In this document: positions 16,635 through 25,379 of the stretch, piece by piece
Layout of the letters: each line of letters starts with the position of its first letter
Position numbering within the stretch: position 1 is the stretch's first letter
NCBI GenBank assembly: GCA_946480825.1
Contig: CAMLLG010000006.1
Span: forward strand, 1-64,000
Direction: 5' to 3'
Source of the DNA: an uncultured Lysobacteraceae bacterium
GTDB taxonomy: Bacteria; Pseudomonadota; Gammaproteobacteria; Xanthomonadales; Xanthomonadaceae
Length of the DNA: 64,000 nucleotides
The notes under the pieces: generated by a model
What the model saw: the letters and a program-made list of their open reading frames with translations, nothing else
Told to the model about the DNA's origin: nothing
Database searches by the model: none
Position numbers and translations under genes: made by a program

Positions 16635-17591
16635 TCAGCTGAGCCGGATCGCCAGCCGAATCCCTTTCAGCCATCGCTGACCGAGCCGTTCGGCGAGCGC
16701 GAACAAATCCTGGGCCGAGCCCGCCGCGCGTGCCCAGCCGCTCCCGAAGGCGGCGACGCGTGTCGTCCAACGGTTTGCATCGTGATCGATGGCAATGACG
16801 ATCGAAGGCGCGTTCTCCGGGATTCGGCCACGCTTGCCCCGCGCGTACGCCCGGCCGGTCCAATCCAGCAGTTGCAGGTAATCCGCGGTGCTCAGATCGA
16901 AACTTGTACGCAGGCCGCCCGTGATCGGGCGCATCGGCCTGCTCAGCGATTCCGGGTTCGCGCGCGCCGTTTTGATGCGCGCGGCAGCGCTCGTATGCAT
17001 GGAGGTCTCCAGTCGATCGGTCATCCCCGCCCGGATCGGATTCAGATCGACATAAGCCATGGCCGCGAGCACCGAGCGGGCGTCGCACAAGGCCTGGCAT
17101 TTGTAGCGACCTTCCCAGAATCGCCCCTTGCAGCCATCCTCGCGATTCGCGCGGCGCGCGATCGGTTCGACGAGACATCGCATGAGCCAAGAAAGGCTTC
17201 CCAGCCGATGGCGAACCAGATCGAGGCGCGACGGATCGGCCAGGAGACGCATGCGTTTTCCCTCCAACGCTGCCTCGGAGTCCTCCCGAGGCGGAAACAG
17301 GCGTATCCAGCGCGCCGCGACGTCCTCATCGCCCCATGCGGATACTGCCGCGGGATCGATGCCGAGCACCAGATGCAGATGATTGCTCATGATGGCGTAA
17401 GCGTGGATCTCGACGGCGAAGCACTCGGCAACGAGCCGGATCCGCGTCTCAACCCAGGCCTTGCGGTGCTCGTAATTCCGCCCCGAGTATTCATCCCTGC
17501 CGCAGAGGAAGGCCCGGCGCACGCAGCGCTGTACGCAATGATAGGTGCCCGCGAGATCGGGCGGAACGATATGCGAACGTGGGCGGGTCAT
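16635..17591 (-). CDS. REP-associated tyrosine transposase (RAYT, Y1_Tnp/IS200-like)
   Basis: A 318-aa single-strand HUH transposase-like protein. RAYTs are thought to process or mobilise short palindromic repeats and are usually single-copy and domesticated. The Y1_Tnp fold is shown by YHCVQRCVRRAFLCG near residues 17-31, the HUH motif AIMSNHLHLVLG (His71, His73), and YVDLNPIRAG with Tyr180; Tyr163 in GRYKCQ is another candidate nucleophile. A long C-terminal extension (about residues 200-318) follows the catalytic domain. The gene is flanked on both sides by GGGACACCCA/TGGGTGTCC repeats in opposite orientation and lies between two copies of the patatin-gene 5' end. There are no transposon ends of IS200 type. 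Confidence 0.88.
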   Translation of the reverse strand: MTRPRSHIVPPDLAGTYHCVQRCVRRAFLCGRDEYSGRNYEHRKAWVETRIRLVAECFAVEIHAYAIMSNHLHLVLGIDPAAVSAWGDEDVAARWIRLFPPREDSEAALEGKRMRLLADPSRLDLVRHRLGSLSWLMRCLVEPIARRANREDGCKGRFWEGRYKCQALCDARSVLAAMAYVDLNPIRAGMTDRLETSMHTSAAARIKTARANPESLSRPMRPITGGLRTSFDLSTADYLQLLDWTGRAYARGKRGRIPENAPSIVIAIDHDANRWTTRVAAFGSGWARAAGSAQDLFALAERLGQRWLKGIRLAIRLS

Positions 17592-17667
17592 GGAAGAAGC
17601 GTGGCATGGATCAAGAGCGTGCGATGACGGGATTTACCGTGGATCGGTGTCGGAATAGTCTGATTGG

Positions 17668-17715
17668 TGGGTGTCCTCGTTTTATGCACTCGTTTTATGC
17701 ATCATCGATTTATGC
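17668..17715. repeat. TGGGTGTCCT copy and CGTTTTATGCA short tandem repeat upstream of RAYT
   Basis: TGGGTGTCCT at 17668-17677 is the repeat family member on the 5' side of the RAYT gene, opposite in orientation to those at 16367-16507. It is followed by CGTTTTATGCA twice and CGATTTATGC once. Confidence 0.6.
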
Positions 17716-17721
17716 TTTCCA

Positions 17722-17799
17722 CTTGCCGCCCACCTTCGTATCTCGTCGCTCGCTCAGCCCTGTGCTAGCGTTGCCCACGTCCGCGGGGAGGTGGTGCGC
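17722..17799 (+). promoter_or_regulatory. Promoter and leader of the patatin lipoprotein gene (direct repeat B)
   Basis: This is the downstream copy of the block at 16178. It contains the extended -10-like TGTGCTAGCGT, conserved in both copies, and the ribosome site GGGGAGG nine bases before the ATG. Conservation of exactly this part in the two copies supports its role as the promoter, but no -35 box is clear. Confidence 0.5.
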
Positions 17800-19344
17800 A
17801 TGCGCGAAGATCGGCGCGACGAACGGTGCGAAAATCTGCACGGCAATGCGTGCAGGTCGGCAGGTCTGCGGACGCTGGCCGTCTGGTCGACAACGCTGCT
17901 GCTGTCGGCCTGCGCCAGCCTGCAACCGGCCCGCAATCCGCCCGCCGCGCCCGCCGCGGATCGCGCGGCGCAGTACCGGGTGCAGAACATGGCCCGCGGC
18001 GAGGGCAATTCCGACACGTTGTTGCTGAGCCTGACCTTCTCCGGCGGCGGCATGCGTTCGGCCGCGGCGTCGTATCACCTGCTGGATGCGCTGCGACGAC
18101 AGCCGGTGCGCGTCGACGGCCGCGACACCACGTTGCTGCAGGAAGTCGATTTCATCTCCGCGATCTCAGGCGGCAGTTTCACCGCGGCGTATTACGCGCT
18201 GCATCGCGACCGGTTTTTCGAAGATTATCCGGCCCGCGTGCTGCAGCGCGACCTGCAGGGCGAAATTCTCGGCGCGGTGCTGCGGCCGCGGCGCGCGTGG
18301 GCGTTGTCGAGCCCGTTCTACGGCCGCGGCGATCATCTGGCCGACGCGCTCGACGAGTCGCTGTTCGCCGGTGCCACGTTCGCCGACATGCCGCGCGAGC
18401 GGCCGTTCGTGCGCATCGGCGCCACCGACATGCTCGACGGTCGCCGGATCGAATTCACCCAGGAGAATTTCGACGATCTGTGCAGCGATCTGGGCCCGGT
18501 GCCGGTGGCGCGCGCGGTCGCAGCTTCGGCCGCGGTGCCCGGCATCTTCAGCCCGGTGAACGTCGCCGATTACAGCGATACCGGGCAGTGCCCCGGCGCG
18601 ATCGAGCCGCGGCGTTACCGCCACCTGATCGACGGCGGCGTCGCCGACAATCTCGGCATCACCGGGCCGTTGCAGGCGATCGGCCGCTACAACGGGCTGG
18701 TGAACACGCTGCGCCGTTTCGGTTATCGCGGCATCCGCAGTTACGCGATCGTGGTGCTGAACGTCGAAAGCAATCCCGGCGATCCGCGCGACGGCGATGC
18801 GCGGGTGCCGGGGCTGTGGCGCACGGTCAACGCCGCGATCAACGGCAACATGCGCATGGATTCGGAAGAACTGGCGGCGACGCTGCGTCAGCGCATCGCG
18901 CAGTGGCAGGACCAGATCGCGCGCGATCCCGAGGCGCAGCGCAGCGGCGTGTTCGCCACCGGCGTGCCGCGGGTGTTCCTGATCGAGATCGGTTTCGAGC
19001 GCGTCGTCGATCCGGCGCTGCGCCAGCGGCTGCAGTCGATGCCCACCGCGCTGCGCCTGAGCCGCGAGGACGAGGCGCTGATCGCGCGGTTCGTCCGCGA
19101 TGCGCTGCGCGATTCGGTGGAATACCAGACGATGCTGCGCGTGCTGGCGGAGGAGGACGCGGCGTTCGCGGCGCGCGGCGATATCGCGCCGACGGTGCCG
19201 TCCGTGGACGACGACGCGCCGCGCCGCGCGCTGCGCCAGGCCTACGATGCCGCGGAGGACGCGCCGTTGGTTGCGCCGCCGGATGCGCTGCCGGATGCGC
19301 CGGTCGCCGCGCCCGTGACGGCCGCGCCCGAACCCCGGCCCTGA
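17800..19344 (+). CDS. Patatin-like phospholipase lipoprotein
   Basis: A 514-aa predicted lipoprotein with a patatin-type acyl hydrolase domain. A basic N-terminus leads to the lipobox LLSAC (lipidated Cys38). The oxyanion loop is GGGMRSAAAS (from residue 82). The nucleophile Ser is in ISAISGGSF (Ser123), and the catalytic Asp is in the DGG motif LIDGGVADNLGI. These fit Ser-Asp dyad lipases that cleave phospholipid acyl chains. The C-terminus is an Ala/Pro-rich tail. The start was chosen for the strong GGGGAGG site, although the frame opens at 17671. It converges with the large operon, whose last stop lies 10 bp away. It could act on the cell's own envelope or on other bacteria; no secretion genes adjoin it. 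Confidence 0.82.
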   Translation: MREDRRDERCENLHGNACRSAGLRTLAVWSTTLLLSACASLQPARNPPAAPAADRAAQYRVQNMARGEGNSDTLLLSLTFSGGGMRSAAASYHLLDALRRQPVRVDGRDTTLLQEVDFISAISGGSFTAAYYALHRDRFFEDYPARVLQRDLQGEILGAVLRPRRAWALSSPFYGRGDHLADALDESLFAGATFADMPRERPFVRIGATDMLDGRRIEFTQENFDDLCSDLGPVPVARAVAASAAVPGIFSPVNVADYSDTGQCPGAIEPRRYRHLIDGGVADNLGITGPLQAIGRYNGLVNTLRRFGYRGIRSYAIVVLNVESNPGDPRDGDARVPGLWRTVNAAINGNMRMDSEELAATLRQRIAQWQDQIARDPEAQRSGVFATGVPRVFLIEIGFERVVDPALRQRLQSMPTALRLSREDEALIARFVRDALRDSVEYQTMLRVLAEEDAAFAARGDIAPTVPSVDDDAPRRALRQAYDAAEDAPLVAPPDALPDAPVAAPVTAAPEPRP

Positions 19345-19353
19345 CCCGCAGAC

Positions 19354-20937
19354 CTATTCGCGCACGACCGGCGTCGCGTCGTCGTACTTCAGCCCGCTGG
19401 CGGCGCCGCCGCGTCCGGCGCTGCGGCGCACCCGCGCCCAGCTGGCGGTGCTGCCGTCGCTGCCGCGGGCGAGCACGTATTCGATCCGCAGGCGCACGCC
19501 TTCGCGGCCGATTTCCTCGTCGTGCACCCAGTCGCCGGGCGGCAGCAGCCGGGCGAGGGCGTCGTCGCCGGCGGCGCGGCGCAGGCGGCGGCCGCTGGCG
19601 TCGCTTTCCAGCACCAGCGGCGACCAGCCGGCGGGCACGTCGGTGGCCAGCCTGTAGCGGTAATCGGCGACGGTGTCTGGTTCTGTGGGTGTCCCTGTCG
19701 CTGTGGGTGTCCCCGTTGGTGCCTGGCGGCGGCCGTCGGGACCGGTGACGGTCTGCGCGATCGCCCAGACCCGGTTCGCCATTTCGTCGCGGGCGAAGAC
19801 CGCCTCTTCGACCGCTTCGCCGATCAGCGGCGTCGCCAGCGCCGGCGGCAGGAACAGCCACGGTTGCGGCACGCCGGCGGCGATCGGCGCCCACAGCGCC
19901 CAGCCGCGGCCCGGTTCCGGGCCGGTGCGGGTCGCGGGGTCGAGCGCGGTGGCGCCGAACACGTCGCCGAAGGTGTCGGAGACCGACATCGACACGACGC
20001 CGGAGAGGCCACCGGCCGGCAGCGTCGCCGGGGCGAGGAACATGTCGTTGCCGTAGACCATCGCCAACTGCAGCATCGCGGTGCGGCCCAGCTCCGCGGC
20101 AGGCGCGTCGACCGCGCCCAGATCGATGCTGGCGTCCTCGCATTCCCAGTAACGCGCCTGCGGCATGCCGCGGAAGCGCAGCGCGGTGGGCGTGCAGCGA
20201 TGGCGCTGCACCTGCGGCGGGGCGCCGGAGGGTGCGGCGTCGAGGTCGCACGACAGCCAGCCGAGACCGCCGCCGTGGTGGTCGACGATGCGCAGCGGCG
20301 GGATGAGCCCGTCGCAGCGCAGTTCGGCTTCGTATTCCAGCCGCTGCGGACGCCACGCCCCGACCGGGTCCTGGTCGGTCTGACGACCCAGCGTTTCCCC
20401 GATCAGGGTCCGCCAGAGGTCCACGACCGGGGCGCTGTCCCGGTCGCCCAGCCGGTCCGGCAGGTCGCCGGCGACCGCAGCCTCGTACAGCGCCTGGCCA
20501 TCGCCGGCGCGATGCGCCAGCACCGCGTCGCCGGCCGCCGCCGCGACCCCGGCGGGCAGCGCGAATTCGCGGACGACGCGGCCGGCGGCGGCGTCGAGAC
20601 CGGCGTCGTGGAGCATCCGCGCCAGCAGCGCGGCGGTCTCGGCGCGCTTGTGCGGGTTCCAGCCGCCCGGCGGGTCGGCCACCGCTTCGAGATGGCGTTC
20701 CAGCGGCGCGCCACCGTCGACCGGCCGCTTGCCGTCGGCGCCGTACAGCGTCTGCAGCGGGTAGTGGGCCAGCGCGTATTCCACGGCCACCGGCGTGCCG
20801 GCGTCCTCGCCGTCGAACTCGCCCAGCATCCACTGCCGGCCGAGCAGCCACAGCGGGTCCAGCAGGCGCGCGGCCAGGCCGGGGCGCAGATCCTCGGCGC
20901 GCTGCACCGGTTCGATCCGCAGGATCAGGTCGCTCAT
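19354..20937 (-). CDS. Conserved hypothetical protein with RQWMLGEF-GEDAG N-terminus (operon gene 5)
   Basis: A 527-aa cytoplasmic-type protein of unknown function and last gene of the five-gene operon. The N-terminus contains LLDPLWLLGRQWMLGEFDGE and DAGTPVAVEY, a motif I recall at the start of uncharacterised proteins in several phyla. Further motifs are LEYEAELRCDG, YWECEDASIDLG, AMVYGNDMFLAPATLPAG and SDTFGDVFGATALDP. No signal peptide, membrane helix or enzyme signature is visible. A TGTP-rich stretch (APTGTPTATGTPTEPDT) is encoded by two copies of the dispersed TGGGTGTCCC repeat and looks like an in-frame insertion. Its ATG overlaps the stop of the 1478-aa gene (ATGA), so translation is coupled. 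Confidence 0.7.
   Translation of the reverse strand: MSDLILRIEPVQRAEDLRPGLAARLLDPLWLLGRQWMLGEFDGEDAGTPVAVEYALAHYPLQTLYGADGKRPVDGGAPLERHLEAVADPPGGWNPHKRAETAALLARMLHDAGLDAAAGRVVREFALPAGVAAAAGDAVLAHRAGDGQALYEAAVAGDLPDRLGDRDSAPVVDLWRTLIGETLGRQTDQDPVGAWRPQRLEYEAELRCDGLIPPLRIVDHHGGGLGWLSCDLDAAPSGAPPQVQRHRCTPTALRFRGMPQARYWECEDASIDLGAVDAPAAELGRTAMLQLAMVYGNDMFLAPATLPAGGLSGVVSMSVSDTFGDVFGATALDPATRTGPEPGRGWALWAPIAAGVPQPWLFLPPALATPLIGEAVEEAVFARDEMANRVWAIAQTVTGPDGRRQAPTGTPTATGTPTEPDTVADYRYRLATDVPAGWSPLVLESDASGRRLRRAAGDDALARLLPPGDWVHDEEIGREGVRLRIEYVLARGSDGSTASWARVRRSAGRGGAASGLKYDDATPVVRE
19686..19713. repeat. Two TGGGTGTCCC repeats inside the 527-aa gene
   Basis: Copies at 19686-19695 and 19704-19713 are spaced 18 bp apart (six codons), so they are translated in phase as TGTPTA/TGTPTE on the minus strand. 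They belong to the family that clusters around the RAYT gene and at 1041. Confidence 0.7.
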
Positions 20938-23900
20938 GGTGCAGGGGCCTCCGAGGCCAGCTGGCCGAAACTGGGCTGATGGCGGCGGTCGTCGACCAGC
21001 GCGAGGGACGCGAACTGGGCCAGGCCGCCCAGCGCCTGCGGTTGCGCGGTGCGCAGTTGCGCCAGTTCGAGGGCTTCGACCACGTGCGCGAGCACGCTGG
21101 ACTCCGACCAGGTTTCCACGCCGACCCCGGGCACGCACAGCAGGATCGCGTTGGGCGCGGCCGTCGACGGCGCGTCGATGTGGAAGGCGATGGCGGCATC
21201 GGTCTGGGCTGCCGGCACCAGCTCGTTCCAGCGGTCGAGCAACAACCCGCAGACCGGATCGCGTGGGTCCTGCAGCGCCCGGCCGTCGCGCCGCCGCCAG
21301 GCGACGAATCCGGTGCGCCCGCGGCCCGGCACGCCCGGGTCGCCGACCCAGCGGTCGCCGGCGCGATACGGGGTCTGCGACACCGTCAGCCCGTGGAGCC
21401 CGGCGGTGTCGTCGCCGCGCTGGGCGCGGGTTTCGAGTGCGGCCATCGCCGCCACCGCCGGGCGCACCCGCGCGGCGCGGGCCGCGAACGCGCGCAGCGT
21501 CGTCGCCGGCACGCCCAGTGCGCCGTGGAAACCTTTGACCCAGCCTTCGTCGACGCCGACGAGGCGCGGCAGCACCGGCTGCGCGTCGAACAGCGCGGCG
21601 AGGCGGTTGCGGACCGGGCCGGCGTCGGTCGCGAGGCCGATGCGGCGGTCGAGTTCGCGGTGCGCGTCCTGCCAGCCGGCGTCGGTGTCCACACCGGCAG
21701 GCAGGCCGAAGGCATCGGCCCAGCGTCGCGCGCCGGGCCGTGCGCCGGCGTCGGTGCGGGCCGTGTCCAGCGCCTTCAGCGCGGTGCGCGCGGCGTCGAG
21801 GGTGGCGGTCAGTCGGGCGTCGAGGTCGGCGGCGTCGACGGCGACCGCGCCGGGCAGATCGTCCGCCTGCAGCGGGCGCGCATGGCCCAGCAGCGCCCGC
21901 GCGGCGGCGGCCACCGCCGCGGCCTCGGTCAGCGCCGAGACGTCCACGTCCCAGCCGGGATCGCGGTCCCAGCCGAAGCGTGCGGCGGGATCGCCGGTGA
22001 GCCGTTCGCCCGCCGCCCGCAGCCGGGCTTCAAGCGGGCCGCGTTCGATCCGCGCCGGTTCGGCGCCGGCGTAGGCCAGATCCAGCGGGCCCAGCGGCGG
22101 GTCGTCCGCCGGCAGCGCGTCGAGCAGTTCCTGCAATGTGAAGCTTTTGCCGGTGTCGTTGCCGTCGGCGTCGAGCAGCCGAACCCGGATGCGGTCGGGC
22201 GCCGGCAGCAACTGGCTGAGCCAGCTGTCGAGATCGGGGTCGGCCAGCCCGCGCGGCGAGCCGGTCGGCCAGCCCGCGCGCAGCGGCCGGTCGGGGTCCA
22301 GCGCCAGCAGCAGGCGATGGTGGACCGCGATGCCGCGCTCCGGCGGCTGCAGCACGTCGAGACGGTCCGGCGGCGCCACCGCGCCGGACAGGATATCGGT
22401 GGCGCCTGCGGCGCGATCGGGATTGCCGTTGGCGAGCTGGTACACGCTTTCGGCCAGCAGCACGTCGGCGGTCGCGTCGATCGCGTCGCGGGCCTCCGTC
22501 AGCGCCGCCAGCAGCGCGCCGGCCTGCAGCGGGTCCGGCGCCTGCGGCCGCTGCAGTTCGGCGCCGAGCCGGGCGAGATCGGGCGTTTCGGTCAGTTCGG
22601 CGGTGGCCAGACGCACCAGCGCCAGCCCGTCGCAGACCGCTTCGGCGGCGGTTTCCGGCAGGGTCGCGCCGCCGGTGCCGATCGGACGCGCCGCGGTCGA
22701 GGCGATCCGGCGCAGCCGCGCGATAAGCGCCGGCGCGGTGCCGCCGGCCTGCATCAGCGTGCGTTCGATCCGGTAGCCCAGCAGCGCCGGCATCGCCTGG
22801 CCTTCGCGCAGGCCGTCGAGCAGGGCACGGGCGGTGCGCGTGCGCCGCGAGGACAGTTCCACCGCGTAGTCGTCGGCGCGCGGCCCGCCGGGCTGGTCGA
22901 TGCGCCGTGCGTGGTCGGCCGACAGCAGCACGCCGGCGGCGATCGCGTGCGGCACGCTGGGCGCGAGGACGTGACCGGCGTTGCCGCCGGCGCGCGCGCG
23001 CGGGATCGCGCCGACCCAGCCGAAGGCCCCGACCTGCACGCCGCGCACGAAGCCGTCCGGCCCGGTGCCCAGCATGTTGTCGTTGCGCAGCAGGCGCAGG
23101 CGTTCGGTGGCGCGCGCGGTGTGCAGGGCATCGAGGCGGTTGGCGTACAGCCCCAGCCCGGCGCCGAACAGCAGCGCCAGCCGCGCGTCGTCCACCGCCG
23201 CCAGCGCGCGCAGCGCGTCGTAGAGCAGATGGACCGCGCCGATGGGCGTGCGCCGGTCGGCGAGGATCTCGTCGAGCGACGCGATCTGGCCCGGCGCAAC
23301 GTAACGCGGCGGCGCCTGCACCGCGAGCCGGTCGGCGAGCCGGTGGTAGCGTCCGCCCGGTTCGAAATCGCCTTCGCTGGCCAGACCTTCGTTCAACAGG
23401 ATCCGGCGCGTGTCGTCCGCCGCCGCTTCCAGCAGGGCGATCCGGGCGACGTGGAAGAGCAGCGCGCGCGGGCTGGCATCCGTGAGCACCTGGCCCAGCA
23501 GATCGTTCGGCGACCCCGTATCCGCCAGCCGCCGCAGGTACTCGGACGGCCGTTCGCCGGGACCGGGATCCGGTGGCGCCACCAGCGGCAGCGCGGCGCC
23601 GGTTTCGGCCATCAGCACGCGTTCGGTCAGCGGCGGCTGCGCGCCCGGGTCGCCGCCGAGCTGCGCATACAGGCCGCGCGCGTCCTCTCGGTGGCGTTCG
23701 AGACGCCCGCGCAGCGCGGCGTCCGCGCTGGCGAAGACATGAGCGGCGAGCGCATCGCCCAGCAGCAGGCGCAGATCGGCGGCGACGGCGACGCCTTCGG
23801 TCTGCAGTACTTCGATCATCCGTTCGACCGGGTCGGCGGGGCTGTCGCCGGCGATCCGCGGCGTCTTCGCCGCGGCCGGTGCGAACGCCGCCTCGCGCAG

Positions 23901-25370
23901 CGCCGCCGCGCCCGCCCACAGCCTTTCCCAGTCGTCGCCCGACGCCAGGTCGCGGCCCAGCGCCAGCGGCAGCACGCCGTAGGGCTGGGCGCGCACCATC
24001 AACGTCGGCAGCGGGCCGAGCGCGCTGCCGTTGAACAGCAGATCGACGCCCAGCGCCACCGCCTGCGCCGGTTCGCCCTTGGCGAATGCCGCGCGCAGCC
24101 CGGATTCGAACGCGGCGCGCAGTACGCCCAGCAGCGTGCGTTCGCGCTGCAGGGTATCGTCGCCGGCGCCCTCCAGCCAGCCGAACACCTGCGGCGACAG
24201 GCCCAGCGCTTCGGCCAGCGCCGCCGCGGGCGCGAACGGATCGTGGCGTTCGACGTCGCGGCGCAGGACCGGGTCGAACACCATGTGCAGGTAGTGCGGC
24301 AAGCGGCGCGGGCGCGGGTCCGCGGTGGGGTCGAGCGAATCGTGAATCCTGAATCCGAGCGCCCGGTCGTACAGCGCCATCGGGTCCGGGCGCAGGCTGA
24401 AATGCGTGCGCTCGCCGGGCAGGGCATTGGTCGCGCTGCCCGGCGGCGGCAGCGACAGTCCGCCGGTCGCATCCTGGCCGCGCAGATGCGCGTCCCAGGC
24501 ATCGGCGGTGGTCGCGGGGTCGTCGCTCGCGCGCACGCCCAGCACCACCAGCCGCGCGACCCGCGCGCCGGCGTCGGGAAGTTTCACCCGCAGCGCCATG
24601 CCGGCCGCTTCGGCGGCGGCGAAATCGACCATCCACAGGCTCTCGGCATCCGGCGAGCCGTCGCCGGCGGCGCCGGCCAGCGCCGGATCGGGCCCCAGCG
24701 CCAGCGTTTCGCGCACCGGCATCGCGGCTTCGGCGCGCAGCGGCGGGGCACGCGCGTCGTCCAGCCAGACATGGGCGACGAACCGCTCCGGCAACAGCGC
24801 CGCGCGCGGCACCCGCGCATAGCCGGGCGGGCGCGACGGTACGCCGTCGAGGCTGCGCTGCGCCGCCAGCCACAGCGCGCGCGCGTGGCCGACATCGCGC
24901 GCCAGCTGCAGCCACGCCTCGTGCATCGGCGGGATGTCGAACGTCGTCTCGATCGCCTTGCGGAAACGCTGCCACGACGCGCGCTCGACATCGCTGACGC
25001 CGGGGTCGTGGGCGTCGACATGGATTTCGTCGGGGTAGATGCGCACCAGCAACGCGTCGTCGAGATAGCGCGTTTCCAGACGGACCGGCAGCAGCGCCAG
25101 CGGCAGCCGCGGGTCCAGCGCGTCGGCGCCGAGCCCATCGCCGCGGTCCGCGCTGTCCTTCAGCAGCGCCTGGCGCTGGTCCGCGATCTGCGCGCGCAGC
25201 GTGTCGCGCGCCGCCACCAGCTGCGCTTCGTCGTCGCGCAGCGCGTCGGCATCGCCCTCGCCGCGCGCGCGCGCCGCGCGCAGGTCGCCGAGTTTGGCCT
25301 CGGTGGCGGCGAGCTTGCGACGCAGGCGCGCGATCGTGGCCTGCAGGGTGCGTTGGGTGGCGTTGGGCAT
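20934..25370 (-). CDS. Very large conserved hypothetical protein (1478 aa, operon gene 4)
   Basis: Unknown function. The first 75 residues form a charged coiled coil (TLQATIARLRRKLAATEAKL). Then comes LALLPVRLETRYLDDALLVR plus IYPDEIHVDAHDP, a string I recall in uncharacterised proteins of similar size. Mid-protein there are GPLPTLMVRAQPYGVLPLAL near residue 450 and ESVYQLANGNPDRAAGATDI near residue 980. Near the end, CGLLLDRWNELVPAA and IAFHIDAPSTAAPNAILLCV probably form a beta domain. No signal peptide or membrane segment is seen. A ribosome site, AGAGGA, lies 6 nt before the ATG and overlaps the upstream stop codon. This is the largest member of the operon and a possible structural scaffold. 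Confidence 0.72.
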   Translation of the reverse strand: MPNATQRTLQATIARLRRKLAATEAKLGDLRAARARGEGDADALRDDEAQLVAARDTLRAQIADQRQALLKDSADRGDGLGADALDPRLPLALLPVRLETRYLDDALLVRIYPDEIHVDAHDPGVSDVERASWQRFRKAIETTFDIPPMHEAWLQLARDVGHARALWLAAQRSLDGVPSRPPGYARVPRAALLPERFVAHVWLDDARAPPLRAEAAMPVRETLALGPDPALAGAAGDGSPDAESLWMVDFAAAEAAGMALRVKLPDAGARVARLVVLGVRASDDPATTADAWDAHLRGQDATGGLSLPPPGSATNALPGERTHFSLRPDPMALYDRALGFRIHDSLDPTADPRPRRLPHYLHMVFDPVLRRDVERHDPFAPAAALAEALGLSPQVFGWLEGAGDDTLQRERTLLGVLRAAFESGLRAAFAKGEPAQAVALGVDLLFNGSALGPLPTLMVRAQPYGVLPLALGRDLASGDDWERLWAGAAALREAAFAPAAAKTPRIAGDSPADPVERMIEVLQTEGVAVAADLRLLLGDALAAHVFASADAALRGRLERHREDARGLYAQLGGDPGAQPPLTERVLMAETGAALPLVAPPDPGPGERPSEYLRRLADTGSPNDLLGQVLTDASPRALLFHVARIALLEAAADDTRRILLNEGLASEGDFEPGGRYHRLADRLAVQAPPRYVAPGQIASLDEILADRRTPIGAVHLLYDALRALAAVDDARLALLFGAGLGLYANRLDALHTARATERLRLLRNDNMLGTGPDGFVRGVQVGAFGWVGAIPRARAGGNAGHVLAPSVPHAIAAGVLLSADHARRIDQPGGPRADDYAVELSSRRTRTARALLDGLREGQAMPALLGYRIERTLMQAGGTAPALIARLRRIASTAARPIGTGGATLPETAAEAVCDGLALVRLATAELTETPDLARLGAELQRPQAPDPLQAGALLAALTEARDAIDATADVLLAESVYQLANGNPDRAAGATDILSGAVAPPDRLDVLQPPERGIAVHHRLLLALDPDRPLRAGWPTGSPRGLADPDLDSWLSQLLPAPDRIRVRLLDADGNDTGKSFTLQELLDALPADDPPLGPLDLAYAGAEPARIERGPLEARLRAAGERLTGDPAARFGWDRDPGWDVDVSALTEAAAVAAAARALLGHARPLQADDLPGAVAVDAADLDARLTATLDAARTALKALDTARTDAGARPGARRWADAFGLPAGVDTDAGWQDAHRELDRRIGLATDAGPVRNRLAALFDAQPVLPRLVGVDEGWVKGFHGALGVPATTLRAFAARAARVRPAVAAMAALETRAQRGDDTAGLHGLTVSQTPYRAGDRWVGDPGVPGRGRTGFVAWRRRDGRALQDPRDPVCGLLLDRWNELVPAAQTDAAIAFHIDAPSTAAPNAILLCVPGVGVETWSESSVLAHVVEALELAQLRTAQPQALGGLAQFASLALVDDRRHQPSFGQLASEAPAP

Positions 25371-25379
25371 GAAGGTCCT

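Noticed and set aside
16635..17591. Integron integrase or phage integrase as source of the cassette array
   Set aside because: The protein is an HUH Y1 transposase (HLH plus single Tyr), not a tyrosine recombinase with the R-H-R-Y set.
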